Source: Cryptomeria japonica
Lineage: Eukaryota; Streptophyta; Pinopsida; Cupressales; Cupressaceae
Assembly: GCF_030272615.1 (NCBI RefSeq)
Contig: NC_081410.1
Location: forward strand, 224,119,415-224,183,414
Direction: 5' to 3'
Length of the DNA stretch: 64,000 nt
The first letter of the stretch is position 1; each line of letters starts with the position of its first letter. The notes under the pieces were generated by a model. That model was not told the origin of the DNA and did no database searches. It worked only from the letters and a program-made list of their open reading frames with translations. Both the position numbers and the translations under genes were made by a program. Below, piece after piece: positions 1 to 12,261 of this stretch.

Positions 1-2
1 GA

Positions 3-1568
3 TCACAATCAAGGCAACGTGAAATAGAAAGAGAAGTAGAAGAAGAGGAAAATCTCAATGAGTTTCAAGAAGCACTTGGAGGAAATGTAGATGACGAAAA
101 CCCAAGTACTCCCACTCCTGCAACAATAGAAAGGGCTTAGCATAACCCTCTCTTTAACAGATTGTTTGACGAAATACTCAGGAGCAATGCGGATGCTCAC
201 TTCTTAAGACTCGCTCAAGAAGGAGTAAGACTCCCCTCTGACTTTGATCTTGCCCAATTAAGACAAGAATCAGAAAGACAAAGTCGCCATGAAGAGGAAA
301 GAGACAGAGATCCCATCAGATATAACATTCCTCGAGGTAACCCACCACCTCCTCCTCCGAATGAAATGGAGATGTTGCGGCAACAAGTTGGGAATCTCGC
401 CCAACAACTTCATAGTGGTGTCAAGACTAACCAATTCTCACTCAATGACATCTGTCCCTATCCTTTTGATAGGAATCTTTATATGCCACCCTTTCCACGA
501 GGATTCGAAACACCCAAATTTGAAAAATATAGAGGAAAGGGAGATCCCTGTGATCATGTCAGAGAATTTCATTCTGCTTGTCTTGAAGTGGCATATGAAG
601 ACACCTACCTAATGGGCCTTTTTCCCCAAAGCTTGGGAGGAACAACCACATCATGGTTTTCCTGACTAACAGGTGGCATTCGAACATTTGAGGAACTTAT
701 CCAAAAATTCCTCGCTCATTACTCTCATAACATTAAACACGACATCACCATGGTTGATCTGTGCAACACCAAACAAAAACCAGGTGAACTATTCTCAGTA
801 TTCCTGCAACGATGGCACCAAATGTCTAGCAGACGTTCTCTTCAGTTACTTGAACGAGAACTAGTGGAAATATTCATTTCCAACTTAAACGAAGAAATGG
901 AATTTCACCTGGATGTCAAAGACAGAGACTCTTTTAATGATATGATCACCAAGGGTTTGAAATATGAACGGGCACTCATCAAGAAAGGACTCATCAAAAT
1001 CTTTAATAAACCAAAAGATGGTCCTCGCCCACGCTTCAATAGCGATAAACCAAACTTCTGGAATAAAAACAAGAATATCGTCAACGATGGGGTTGTGGAT
1101 GCCCGGACTATCCAAAATGCACAACTTGTGGTTCGGTTTGCAGGACAAAATCCTCCACCTCAGAATAACACAAATATTCCTTCCAATCAAGGTCGCATCA
1201 CATCTCATGATGAGCCTAGACCTCGTCAGCAAAAACAGAAACGAACATACACTCCCTTAGGGGAACTCATTGAAACAGTATTGCGACAACTCATTTCTCA
1301 AAATTTGGTCACTCTACCTAAACTATCAAACTATGAGCCTCAAGTCAAACCGGCATGGTGGAGAGATACTGAACACTGTGAATTCCATCAAGGAAGAGGG
1401 CACAAGACAAGTAATTGTCATCGATTGAAAGATCTCATTCAGGATCTTATTGACCGAGGAGAAATTGAAATTGAAGGACATGACCCAGAAACAACCAATA
1501 ATGATCATCTGATGTTCAAAAATCCACTTCCATCACAAGATCAAAGGGGTCCTTCCACTTCCCGGTGA
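3..1568 (+). pseudogene. T1 gag (retrotransposon gag, Tat type), broken
   Basis: Gag forms the particle that packages element RNA. The frame is open from the left edge and carries stops at 138-140 (TAG), 663-665 (TGA) and 1566-1568 (TGA), with homologous sequence continuing in frame after each. A proline-rich stretch (about 343-360) precedes the conserved gag core (about 500-960, including KFEKYRGKGDPCDHVREF). The Cys/His motif CEFHQGRGHKTSNC at about 1375-1420 is the usual Tat-type Cys/His motif. It is clearly related to the gag of T2 at 47342-49282, which has CDFHRNKGHNINNC at the same place. The N-terminus is outside the window. Confidence 0.88.
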
Positions 1569-2510
1569 GGCACTGATACTATTGATTATACGCAGGCTGC
1601 GTATAACTACACTGTAAATCACCTGTATGATGCCAGTGAACAAGTTGCAACCATAACCTTCAAAAATCCCAACTCAAATTGCAATGTTGTTACACGTCAT
1701 GGCAAGGGCACCATAAAGGCAGCTCCACAAGGCACCACCTCCATCCCAAAGCAATACAATCTTGTGGAACAATTAGACAAAACGCCTGCACTTATATCCA
1801 TTTTAGAGCTTTTGCGTCTATCACCATCTCATAAAACTATCTTGGATCAAGCACTCCAAGAGGCGTCAGTCCCTGCAAATCTGAATACAAACCAATTTCA
1901 AGCCATGGTTGGAAGTCTCAAGTCATCACCTTGTCTCACTTTTTCTGAAAGTGACAACTCTTCCTTCCAACAACCTCATAACGCCTCACTCCACATCGAA
2001 GGATTTATTAACCAACATAGGATCAGACGAGTCTTGATCGATAATGGAGCAGGCCTGAATATTTGCACACTACAATTGGTCACAACATTGGGATATGCGG
2101 TAGAATCAGTGGATCCTCGTCAGAAGATCACAATCAAAGCCTATGACGATGCGGAGCGGTCATCCAAAGGAGCTATGGTACTACCAATCCGAGTTGGCCC
2201 TGTGATAAAGCACATCATTTGTTAGGTTCTGGACCTTCCTCTGCCCTACAATCTATTGTTAGGAAGACCTTGGATACATGCCATGTAAGCCGTTCCATCT
2301 ACCTACCACCAATGTATCAAGTTCCCACATAATGGTGTAGAGATCACAATCCTGGGCGATGCAAATCCCTTTGCATATTGCCATAATATCAGCCATCAAC
2401 CAGAGATTACCGTTCCTAATAATAGAGAAGCCATTTCTTCCACATCATATATCAGTCCCGCTTCTCTTGCTAGTTCAAACACCACTATACCCAAGCAAGA
2501 AAAGCTTAAA
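1569..2510 (+). pseudogene. T1 aspartic protease region, broken
   Basis: This continues the gag frame without a shift. The retropepsin-like core is at about 1990-2280: the active-site segment reads LIDNGAGLNIC, where DNG stands in place of the common D-S/T-G (Tat elements often vary here), and the flap and C-terminal part ends in LLGRPWIH. In-frame stops at 2223-2225 (TAG) and 2286-2288 (TAA) interrupt the domain. The T2 copy at 49514-49800 aligns along its whole length (LIDGGTGLNIC and LLGRPWIHEM). The protease would have cleaved the polyprotein during particle maturation. Confidence 0.8.
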
Positions 2511-4073
2511 ATGAAGATAGCAGAGGAAGGTCCTGGGGAATACAACTTGAGTCAACTCTTTTGTGTGGGACAGCTGCCCACTTCTCCTAGAACACATGGT
2601 AAACCACAACAGGTACTCCAGCAATCACTAAACATACCAGCATGTGCTTTGATGCCTTTCGTTCTTGGAAAGAGTCAAGAAGAAGAAACCCAAGATGAGG
2701 ACTTGGCGGACTGGATCTATAAAGATCCCATCATCACTGATATACCGTGAGTTAAACTTCCTACAGATCAGTATGGCAAAGGTCTCCTCATTATGCAAAG
2801 AATGGGGTATGATGGTCAGAGTGCTTTGGGATATTGCAAACAAGGACGACATGAACCCCTGCTACCAGAATTAAAGCCCAAAGGTCATTCAGGCTTAGGT
2901 TTTGAAAAAGAGATCTTTCCTAAACTCAAATTCAAAGGAAAACCCAGCGAACTGTTATGTCAGCCTACTGCAAAAAGGACACCTTTCATTATCAAAGCAG
3001 CATCAAGCACCATCACAACTGCCCCATCGAGGCTCACAACCCTAATGCAACCATCACCAATTCCATTTATTCCACCAAATGAACCCGTAATCCCACTAGC
3101 AACACCATTAGCAGCAACAGCTGTATCAGAATCCACAGCAGCATCTATGGCACCAACAGTTCAAGCAGAAGCCACTGAGTCAACACTACCGATACTTCCC
3201 ATATCAAATTCTTTTATCCCCATCAACTGCCCTGCAACACCGATCACTACAAAGGTACATCAACCAATCACACCTGCAGTATTTAACTCAAAGGACATCC
3301 CAGTATGGTATAGTAATCGGATGCTGGAAAGTGACTCAGAGACCGACTCACATGAGTGGGAATTTGATTCGGTACAGCTTAATACTTCAGATGAGGAAGA
3401 CACATCACCACCTCCGCCACGCAAAGACATCCCTGTTTATGGAGAAGCACAGATAAAGACCACATAGGTTCCTGAACTGGAAACATCTTCCACAGACCCT
3501 ACGTCTCATCCTACACCTGATTCTGACAGGGAGAGTACCATCAACGACCTTCACCATAACGTCTTAACCCTCACTGATACCTCTAACGAACTTAACCTAA
3601 TCGATGAAATAATGCCCATTATCCACCTTGAACTCATCGAATGGAACCAACCGAATCCCCCATGTCTTGACTTCTTCCAAAACGATGAGGCCATCATTGA
3701 CTTTTTGGAATTAAGGGATAACATACCAAGCGGGGATCACAAAGTTGGATTCACCATTGAACTTAATAGCGCAGCATACTTCGGGGTGGATGCCAAACCT
3801 TTCAGCTGCAAAAATATAACAATAAAACATGGATCTTCCAGTGAAAACCACACTGTGGCACTATTTGATCCGACAAAAGTAAAAAGAAAGAGCGTATCCA
3901 ATGGTGAAAACCTCTCTGAGGCGCCTGAGGATGAAGGGTTTGACATTCTTCCTGATAGTACACAACAAGAACGATCCACGATTTTCATCGAGGAAACCAA
4001 AGAATACAATGTGGGAACTCTTGAAAATTCTCATCTCATACATTTGACATCTCTTCTCACTCCAGAGGAATAG
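2511..4073 (+). pseudogene. T1 protease-RT linker with G-patch-like segment
   Basis: Still in the gag-pol frame, broken at 2748-2750 (TGA), 3465-3467 (TAG) and 4071-4073 (TAG). At about 2766-2850 the translation has glycines and a hydrophobic/Met pattern (GLLIMQRMGYDGQSALG) like a G-patch, an RNA-associated motif. Then come a long Pro/Thr/Ala-rich low-complexity stretch (about 2990-3300) and an acidic Ser/Thr-rich stretch (about 3310-3420), both likely disordered. A second conserved block at about 3612-4070 precedes RT and has a clear counterpart in T2 (51344-51829). G-patch identity is inference from pattern; the linker's role is unknown. Confidence 0.6.
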
Positions 4074-6173
4074 CCTAAGTTTATAGAGTTCTTTCAACAA
4101 CGTCAGATCAACTTTGCATGGTCATATGCAGACATGCCTGGGCTTGATCCTAATTTAGTCATGTATCACCTCACCGTAGCAGAAGGAGCCAAACCTGTCA
4201 AGCAGAAGCTTCGTAAGATGCATCCTCAGATTGCAGTGCTAGTCAAAATAGAACTCAAGAAACTCCTAGATGTTGGTTTCATTAGACCAATTGATTATGC
4301 AGAATGGATGTCCAATATTGTGCCTGTCGGCAAACCAAAAGGGGGCATCCGCATTTGTACGGACTTCAGAGATTTGAATAAGGCCTGTCCTAAGGATGAC
4401 TTCCCCCTTCCCAATATTGACATCATAGTGGATTTGACAGCAGGACACGCCATGCTTTTACTCATGGATGGCTTTTCAGGATACAATCGGATAAAGATCG
4501 CACCAGAAGATCAACATAAGACAACCTTCACATGTCCATGGGGCACATACTGCTGGAATGTAATGCCTTTTGGTCTAAAGAATGCAGGAGCAACCTATCA
4601 AAGAGCAATGACCACCATCTTCCATGACATGATGCATACTATGATGGAAGATTATGTGGATGACTTACTAGCAAAATCACTCACCAGAGAAGGACATCTC
4701 CACATCTTAGATAAAATCTTTGATAGACTGGAACAATACCATGTTCGACTCAACCCCAAGAAATGTGTCTTTGGAGTGACCTCCGAGAAGCTTCTAGGAT
4801 ACATTGTCTCAAGCAAAGGTATTGAGGTCGACCCAGCAAAGGTTAAGGCAATCATGGACATGCCACCTCCAAAGAATATCAGTCAGCTAAGGACACTACA
4901 AGGACGGCTCCAATCTATCCATAGATTCATCGCACAACTGGCTGATAAGTGTCACCCATTCACACAATTGCTACACAAGAATATCCATTTTCAGTGGGAT
5001 GCCCGATGCCAGCAAGCCTTTCAGACACTTAAAGACTATCTCATGAATCCACCATTGCTGATGCCACTAGATCCAAGTAGACCGTTGTTACTCTATATCT
5101 CAGCAACTAGTACAACATTGGGTGTACTACTGACACAACATAATACGGAAGGAAAAGAGTGTGCTGTTTACTACATCTCTCGCACACTAGTGGGCTATGA
5201 ACTCAATTACACACCTATTGAGCGAGCTTGCCTAACAGTCATCTTAGCAACTACTAAACTGAGGCACTATCTGTTAACACACAAAGTACAACTCATTGCA
5301 AAGATTGATCCACTCAAGTATTTACTCAGCAAAGCAGCATTGACAGGCTGTTTGGCCAAATGGGTGATGATTCTAAGTGAATTTGACATCAAGTATGTAG
5401 ACCGTAAAGCTATCAAAGGTCAAGTTATTGCAGATCAGTTGGCCGATGCACCACTCATAGGCGATCATCCTCTCATTTCCAATTTTCCAGATGAAGAGAT
5501 ATTCATGATCACAACAGCACAACCATGGAAACTATATTTTGATGGTTCATACACTAGGCATGGCTCGGGGGCAGGCATTTTGTTTATCACACCTCAACGT
5601 GATAGCATTCCGAAGTCTTACAGACTCACATTTCCATGCACCAACAACATAGCAGAGTATGAAGCCTTGATCACAGGACTCAGGCTAGCCGTACAATGGA
5701 AATTACAAGAATTGCAAGTATATGGCGACTCACAACTGGTCATTCGACAAGCAACCGATGAATATCAGACCAAAGATGATAAACTCATGCCATATAAACA
5801 AATGGTGGACAATCTAAAGGCATCATTTACCACAATTACCTTTGAGCAGATACCAAGAGATCAGAATCGAGCTGCTGACGCTATGGCTACCATTGCATCT
5901 CTACTAGATCTTCCACAGAATTCAACACGCTACGAGTTCTTGGTAGAACAACTTTGGATCCCTGCTTATGATATCCCTGAATCCAAAATGATATGTCGCC
6001 TTATCGGTTCTAAATCCCCATGGTATGGTGAGTTCTACACCTATCTCCGCAATCACACCCTTCCTCCCAACCAATCGAATAACCAACGTAAAACCTTTAT
6101 TCGCCAAACTGCTCGATATACCATTATTACCAAAACCCTATACCAACACAGTCTTGATGGTACTCTCCTTTGA
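4074..6173 (+). pseudogene. T1 reverse transcriptase, RNase H and second (cellular-type) RNase H
   Basis: RT copies element RNA to DNA and the RNase H domains remove the RNA strand. Apart from the TAG at 4071-4073 just before it and the TGA at 6171-6173 after it, the 679-codon frame from 4134 is open. RT motifs seen are PIDYAEWMSNIVPVGKPKGG, the DFRDLNKACPKDDFPLP block, FGLKNAGATYQRAM and catalytic YVDD at 4653-4664. The retroviral-type RNase H/tether follows (about 5010-5440). A second RNase H begins at about 5527 with YFDGSYTRHGSGAGI and keeps acidic residues in NNIAEYEAL, VYGDSQLVI and DQNRAADA. The RT-RH-aRH order defines Tat-lineage elements. This is the best-preserved part of T1 and could have kept catalytic residues. 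Confidence 0.92.
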
Positions 6174-7278
6174 TGTCTGGAATAGGATGAGATAACAAAG
6201 GCTTTGGAAGAAGTCCATGAAGGCATTTGCAGGACTCACTCGAGTGGTTCGTCACTAGCCAAGAAACTCCTATGCAATGGATACTATTGGCCATCTATGG
6301 AAAATGATTCCTATTACTTTGTCAGAAAATGCAAGAAATGTCAAGTTCATGGCGACCTGATACATGCACCAGCCCAGGAATTGCAACCAATCACGCCACC
6401 ATGGCCTTTCTGTCAATGGGGTCTTGACCTTGTGGGTAAGATCCATCCGTCTTCATCCAATGGCCATAAATTCATTATCACCACCACCGAATATTTCACA
6501 AAGTGGATTGAAGCTGTTCCACTTACCCAAGTCACCGACAAGCAGATCGCCTCATTCATCCTCAACTACATCATCTGCCGGTATGGTGTGCCCATGTCCA
6601 TCATCACAGATAACGGTCTTCCTTTAAAAAATCAGGATGTCCGTGAACTTTGTGAGAAATTTCATATCCAACACCGCTTTTCCACTCCCTACTACCCACA
6701 AGGCAATGGTCAGGCCGAAGCATCCAATAAAAACATATTGAGGATCCTCAAGAAGATAGTCAATGATGCCGGTCGTGATTGGCATGTTCAACTGAATCTA
6801 GCGCTATGGGCATATCGAACTAGCATTCAAACCCCTACAGGTGCAACTCCTTATTCATTGGTCTATGGTGCAAAAGCTATCTTGCCTATTGAGGTTGAGA
6901 TACCATCATTACGGGTTTCCTTGCACAATCTCATTGATGATGAAGCATACAGAGTCTCACGCCTTCAGGACTTAAGAGTTACTTGATGAGAAACGACAAG
7001 CTGCATACAATCACCTCAAAGCCTATCAGCAGCGCATGAGCAGAAGCTACAATCACCGAGTTAGACCTCGTACATTTGAGGTAGGTGATCTTGTTCTACG
7101 AGAAAATCCTCGCAATCAACCAAACAGAGAACATCAGGGCAAGTTTGAATCAAACTGGCTGGGCCCATATGTTGTCACTGCTGTGTTCGGGTCCGGGGCA
7201 TATCAGTTGGCTACATCAGAAGGAGAACCACTTGCAGATCCAATCAACAGCATGCACCTAAAACGGTTTTATACCTAA
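6171..7278 (+). pseudogene. T1 integrase, two stops and one frameshift
   Basis: Integrase inserts the cDNA into the chromosome. After stops at 6171-6173 and 6183-6185 the same frame gives an HHCC zinc-binding region (HEGICRTHSSG to CKKCQVHG, about 6213-6354). The catalytic core follows: first Asp in GLDLVGKI, second in IITDNGLP, and Glu in PQGNGQAEASNK. At about 6970-6985 the frame shifts by one base and continues in frame 1 as LLDEKRQAAYNHLKAYQQ. The C-terminal domain runs from 7036 (FEVGDLVLR, WLGPYVVTAVFGSGAYQL) to the natural stop at 7276-7278. No chromodomain follows, consistent with Tat rather than chromovirus. Confidence 0.88.
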
Positions 7279-7309
7279 GATGTACAAAGCTTCAGGCTCC
7301 CCTGCATAC

Positions 7310-7965
7310 CAAAAAATACCAAAAACATTCAGAAAAATGTCCTGAAGAAAATACAAAAACATTCAAAAAAGTAAAGAAAAATCATGCATCCAAACGGTGA
7401 ACAACCACTCCGGTGGCACTTTGGGTAAGTACGATGGTGAAAACCTGGCAAACAGGCACCATTCGTAAAGGCTATGACTCCATTGTCTTTCAGACTTGTT
7501 GCGATCACATCTACTTCATACATACATCCATCCATTCAAAAACCATGGCTTGTTATTCATCTGCAATTAAGAAAGTACTCCATGCGTCTTGCATCCCGCT
7601 TTTTTATAGTCATGTCTAAACTGGGGGCAATGCCCTTAACCTATTGATGGAAGTGGATTCTACATTGTCTTATGATTCATCAAAATCCAAAAACATTCAA
7701 AACATCGTCAAAAAACCAAAAACATTCAAAAACGTCTCACAAAATACCAAAAACATTCAAAAATGACTCACAAAATCCAAAAACAATTCAAAATTCAAAA
7801 TCCAAAAACATTCAAAACATCGTCAAAATACCAAAAACATTGGAAAATGTCTCAAAAAAATACCAAAAACATTCAAAAAAATACAAAATCCAAAAACATC
7901 GATAAACCATTGGAAAAAAATTCAACAAAAACATGGCAACACTTTGTACATACTCATCCATGCAG
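7310..7965 (+). repeat. Degenerate repeat of CCAAAAACATTCAAAA downstream of T1 pol
   Basis: Between 7310 and 7380, and again from 7675 to about 7930, a 16-20 bp unit close to CCAAAAACATTCAAAA recurs with variable spacers (ATGTCTC, ACATCGTC). It lies just after the integrase stop and is purine/A rich on this strand. The intervening 7380-7675 is unique. Both open frames across it are by-products of the repeat. Probably slippage-grown non-coding sequence of the element. Confidence 0.7.
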
Positions 7966-10000
7966 ATACCAAAACAAACATTGACAAACTACTCACACAA
8001 TGACCATTTACCAATTGACCACACAATCCACATCAACAATCAACCTGTCTTCAACAAGGATGCATCCTTCCTTACCAAAACAAAGACAAAGTGACGTTTT
8101 CTTTGACAAGAAAATTATGTTAAGCTATCAAATACTTGGTTGATTTGTGAGTACAATCATTTGTTTATCTGTATCGGGATCTTTCAGCATTGTTTTTGTT
8201 TTGTTTGCACATCATTTCCGATGAAGTTCTGGGGCATGTACTAATGGTGTCTACGTGGGAAGTTCACCAAGCTATGTGATCTTATGCAAAATGCAGTCAT
8301 AGATCACTACGGCTTGCTGACTACAGCGTATACCTCGACCATATGGGCATGAACCATTACCAAGGATCCATATTCTTTATTCTTTATGTATATACTATTT
8401 GTTTGCAGGTACAATGCTCTTCCTTTGGTTCCTCCTACCTCATCCAAATTGGATAAAGGTTTTATCTCTTAGTACGGTATGCACTTGTCTCAGGATATGA
8501 TCAGCCTAATTTCAAGGAGGACGATCCAAGTCATGCATGAACGGAGATAATCCTTGTCTGTTCCGCAAGCAATACTCTGGTCGACTTGACCCTTATATCA
8601 GGTCGTTTGTATTCACTTGCTATATCAAATCCATGAAAGAAATACTCAGGTCATCTTGAATCATTATGTCAAGATGCTTGCATTCTCTTCCAACATTTTA
8701 AAGCTCAATGATGAAAATAGAGCACAATGGATTGTCATTACACCTCATCTGTTTATATATTGCATTCCATTGCATATCACCCATCCATTCACTCATTCAT
8801 ATATAGGATTTTTATGCAAAAGGTGACCATTAAAAAGCTGGTCTTGGATACAATCACAACCGAGTACTCTGATACATCATCAATGCATCATGCAAAGTCT
8901 CAAAAACCTTGCATTCCTCATAGTCATATCATCATCATTTAGTTGCATCTTGCATTAAGTACATTCATGTCCTTTTTAAACTTAAAACATTGCATATAGT
9001 TCATTTTCTTGACATTTAGTTTTCATTAATCATTTGCATCATTGCATCAATCATAAATAGTTAGATTCATTCATGGGATCAAATTGTCTTTGATTGTTTT
9101 AAAAATCATTTACTAGGCATTCATACAGTGTAGATTATCCATTATCATTTTATCATCTTTTCATCATTTATTATTTGCATACATTCCTTTATAGTTAAAA
9201 GGTGCATTCATTCATAACTAAGTATCTTATTATGCTCATTGTAAAAATTCATTCACATTGCATTCATTATCATCTTTTTAATTGCATTAAGGTGCAGTTA
9301 TTAAAACCATAAGTTATAATATCATTACATTATCATTTTTACTTAACATCACAATTAAAACATTTTAGAATCATAAATCCACTTGTTTATAAAACATTGG
9401 TTTTTAAACATTATATATATACATTATACATACGCATTCATTTAAACATTATCATATAAACATTTGTACTTTACATTTTGTGTATCCATATTACATTCAT
9501 CTAAACACATCTAGATGCATATTCATACATAAAATCATTCATTCAACCATTGCATTAACATCATCACATAAATCATCTCATCATTATCTCAAAATAGGAA
9601 ACACCAAAATCTTGTTCATACATCATCATAAGCATACATCATCATCATGGCATTACATATATAAAACATTACATCCAAAATCAAATACATCATACATATA
9701 TAAACCTGCATTCATATGTCAGTATCCAACATCATAAAAACATCATAAAAACATGCATAAAAGAAACATCTCATCAAAATGCATACATATACACACATCC
9801 ATCTAAGCAATCACTCATCATCCTGCATAAACATCCATACATAAATCAAATGCATATCATCCAAATATGGGATCTCCTCATATATCTCATCTCATATATC
9901 AGAGTACAATGAAGTCTACAAAATCGGCTACCAAGAGCCATCCAAGATACAGTCCAAAAAATAAATAATGATACAAATACATAGATGCAAAAATGCTCTC
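7966..10000. other. T1 3' non-coding region, CATT/ATCAT-rich
   Basis: About 2 kb without a convincing gene on either strand. From 8940 to 9960 the plus strand is strongly enriched in CATT, ATTCAT and ATCAT words, in places nearly a simple repeat. 8000-8930 is ordinary AT-rich sequence. Position between pol and the antisense ORF suggests non-coding body of the Tat element. I see no LTR boundary here. Confidence 0.55.
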
Positions 10001-11994
10001 TCAAATGCCACTCTGGCCAGATGCTGTCTCAACACCTCCCCTTGCTCCACCACTGGTGCCTGCACCCCCTGATCCATCTCTCCGTGGAGGCCTCATCGAA
10101 CCACCACTCCCTCCTGCATCCCCTGATCTCTCCCGCCTCAAAGGACCCATCACTCCCCCACTGCTCTGCATCCTCTGCGATCGCTCTGATCTCGTCTGCC
10201 ACATCTGAGTATAACTGAGAGCTCACTGACTGAGTGGCACCACCTGCTCATATAAACCCTGCCAGTACTCTATCTCAGCCTGTGCTCGTCCAAACTGCCT
10301 CATAACCTCCCCTGTAGGCCCCTATGCTCCTACTCCAACCCGGACTCTCTCCTACAGCTCCGCCAATCTCTCCACTGCAGTATCTCTCTTCCGCAGCACT
10401 ACCGTCAGCTCTGACTCCCGTGCAAATAGCTACACATCCCTAGCTTCCACCTCTGCCTCCAAATCCTCTATCTGGGTCTGCAAGCGTACTATGATGTGAT
10501 CCCGCAGATCTCTAGTGGCTCCCTCCCCGGTGTCCATCGCTGCCTCCCCTACACCACCCTCTCCACTAGTCCCCTTCCTTCTGTCCATCGAGATCTCCCT
10601 CTCCATCCTCCTCCCACTCAGCTGCACTCCTCCTGGTATCAGTGGTCCCTGTGATATCTGTAGAGGCAGTCCACCTCTCCCTCTCCGCTGACTCCGCATC
10701 CCCAATCCTCCTCCCCCACCTCCACCTCCTCCATCTCCTCCTCCATCTCCTCCTCCACCTCCATCTCCTCCTCCTTCATCTCCTCGAACTCCTGCCCTCC
10801 TCCGGCCCCGTTCCCGTCCCCTCTCATCCTCAAACGCTGGGATCGGCTCTGCTGGATCCGATATCCATGGGATCGGGTGTGCTACCCGGTACTGCGTATA
10901 CTCATCTGTCACCCCTGCATCAACGACCCTCGGCCGTAGGTCCCATGGCCTCGCCTGCACTGTCCGAAACTCTACCAGTGCCTGACCATAAGGTAGCACT
11001 GGACCCCATGCATACCTCTCTCGAATCACCTGTGCATACTCCCCTGATCCGCTAGGCAGTCCCTGCTGCCATCCAAACTGCCTCATCACTCTCCCAGGCA
11101 CCTATCTCTCTACATGGTATGCAGTCCTCCCAATGAGGAATTGAGTCATAAACACATAAGGTAGTGCCTCTGCGTCATCATCCCATGGCTCACACTCCAA
11201 GTATGGCCACCATATCACTGCATCTAGGTCATCCAATGCCCGCCGCCACCACTCTAACTTCCCCAAGTGGGGCTGACTCATCATGCCACTGTACATAAAC
11301 ATGTACGGCTGGTCCACTACCTAGAATCTAAGACTCACCGATCGAGTCACTGGTAGGTGCTCCCAAGCCCAAATATGTAGCAGCGTCATGCCCACTGCTA
11401 AGGAACCCCTCCCTCGGTACACTACCTCATGGAGCTCCTGATACATGTGCACCAACACGCACGACCCCCATGCAAATCGGGTCCCCTCGGTCATCATCAT
11501 CTCGATAACCTGTCTCCATCCCACTGCCAAACCATGTGACCGCCTGTCTGGACATAGAAGTCCTCCCACAATCCCTAACAAAATTGCTGGAAGAAGCTCA
11601 TACAGTGCCGCTATATCCTCCCACGCGATCGAGCCATCATCAATATATACATCCTCATCAGAAATCCTCTGCACTGCCACAGTCCCCCAGGATCTATCGT
11701 ATGTGACTAGCTCTCCTCGAATCGGAATCCGAAGGATGCGCCACACATCCTTCAAGGTCACGGTTATCTCCCCCTGTGCCAAATGAAAGGTGCACGTCTC
11801 ACTGTGCCACTGCTCTGCCAGTGTTGTGATCAATTCGTGATTCATACGAATCACGGACATGTCACCTCGTAGAGACCAGTCGCTGCAATGCAATCAATCT
11901 CCGCTTGAGTCAATCGGTCCCGCAACCCCTATGTCGCAGGATGACGCTCGCGTAACTGCAACATGCGCAGATCCTTCTGCACATGGACATTCAT
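10001..11994 (-). pseudogene. Antisense ORF of T1: plant mobile domain (PMD-like) protein, degenerate
   Basis: Read on the minus strand, an ATG at 11994 opens a frame that shifts once near 11865. It then stays in one frame to a TGA at 10001-10003, about 660 codons. Stops at 11321, 11102, 10430, 10352 and 10322 are TAG and the one at 10223 is TGA; the TAG codons are the kind CAG-to-TAG decay gives. The N-terminal ~300 residues look like the plant mobile domain (aminotransferase-like PMD, as in MAIN/MAIL1). Cues are RDRLTQAEID, LITTLAEQWHSETCTFHL, GEITVTLKDVWRILRIPIRG, then a W-rich region with LEWWRRALDDLDAVIWWPYL. A Gly/Asp/Glu-rich stretch (about 10700-10800), basic segments and a coiled-coil-like part (DHIIVRLQTQIEDLEAEVEA) follow; the C-terminus is Gly/Ser/Arg rich. 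PMD capture by mobile elements and antisense ORFs in Tat elements are both known. Function in the element is unknown. Confidence 0.78.
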
Positions 11995-12261
11995 CAATCA
12001 CCATCAGTTGTTTTGTTTTCAAACTTTCTTAAGTTTAAACCTAGACTATCATCAGATACTTTGATCAAGTATCTTCGGGTCTCAACAGGTAAACAATCAT
12101 GGCCACCTAGACTTCAACAGACATTTATCCTAAACAAATGACCTAAAGTCTCATCGGGCTGCTATGGTTCAAAACAACTCCCACTTCACCTCGCCATCCA
12201 CCACTCATTGGCATTGGGAGATTTTCTTCATCCAAACTGGGGCATCTTTTATCTTAAGACA
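11995..12261 (-). other. Leader of the antisense ORF, proximal part
   Basis: No ORF on either strand. It lies between the antisense start codon (11994) and the AGCGCT repeat block. If the TATA-like box at 12818-12824 is real, this is 5' untranslated sequence of the antisense transcript. Confidence 0.4.

Noticed and set aside
7672..7984. Lys/Asn/Thr-rich frames of 73-77 codons
   Set aside because: Produced by the CCAAAAACATTCAAAA repeat.
10642..11055. 137-codon plus frame, Leu/His/Pro-rich
   Set aside because: Opposite strand of the antisense mobile-domain ORF, whose GC-rich Gly/Asp stretch keeps the complement open.
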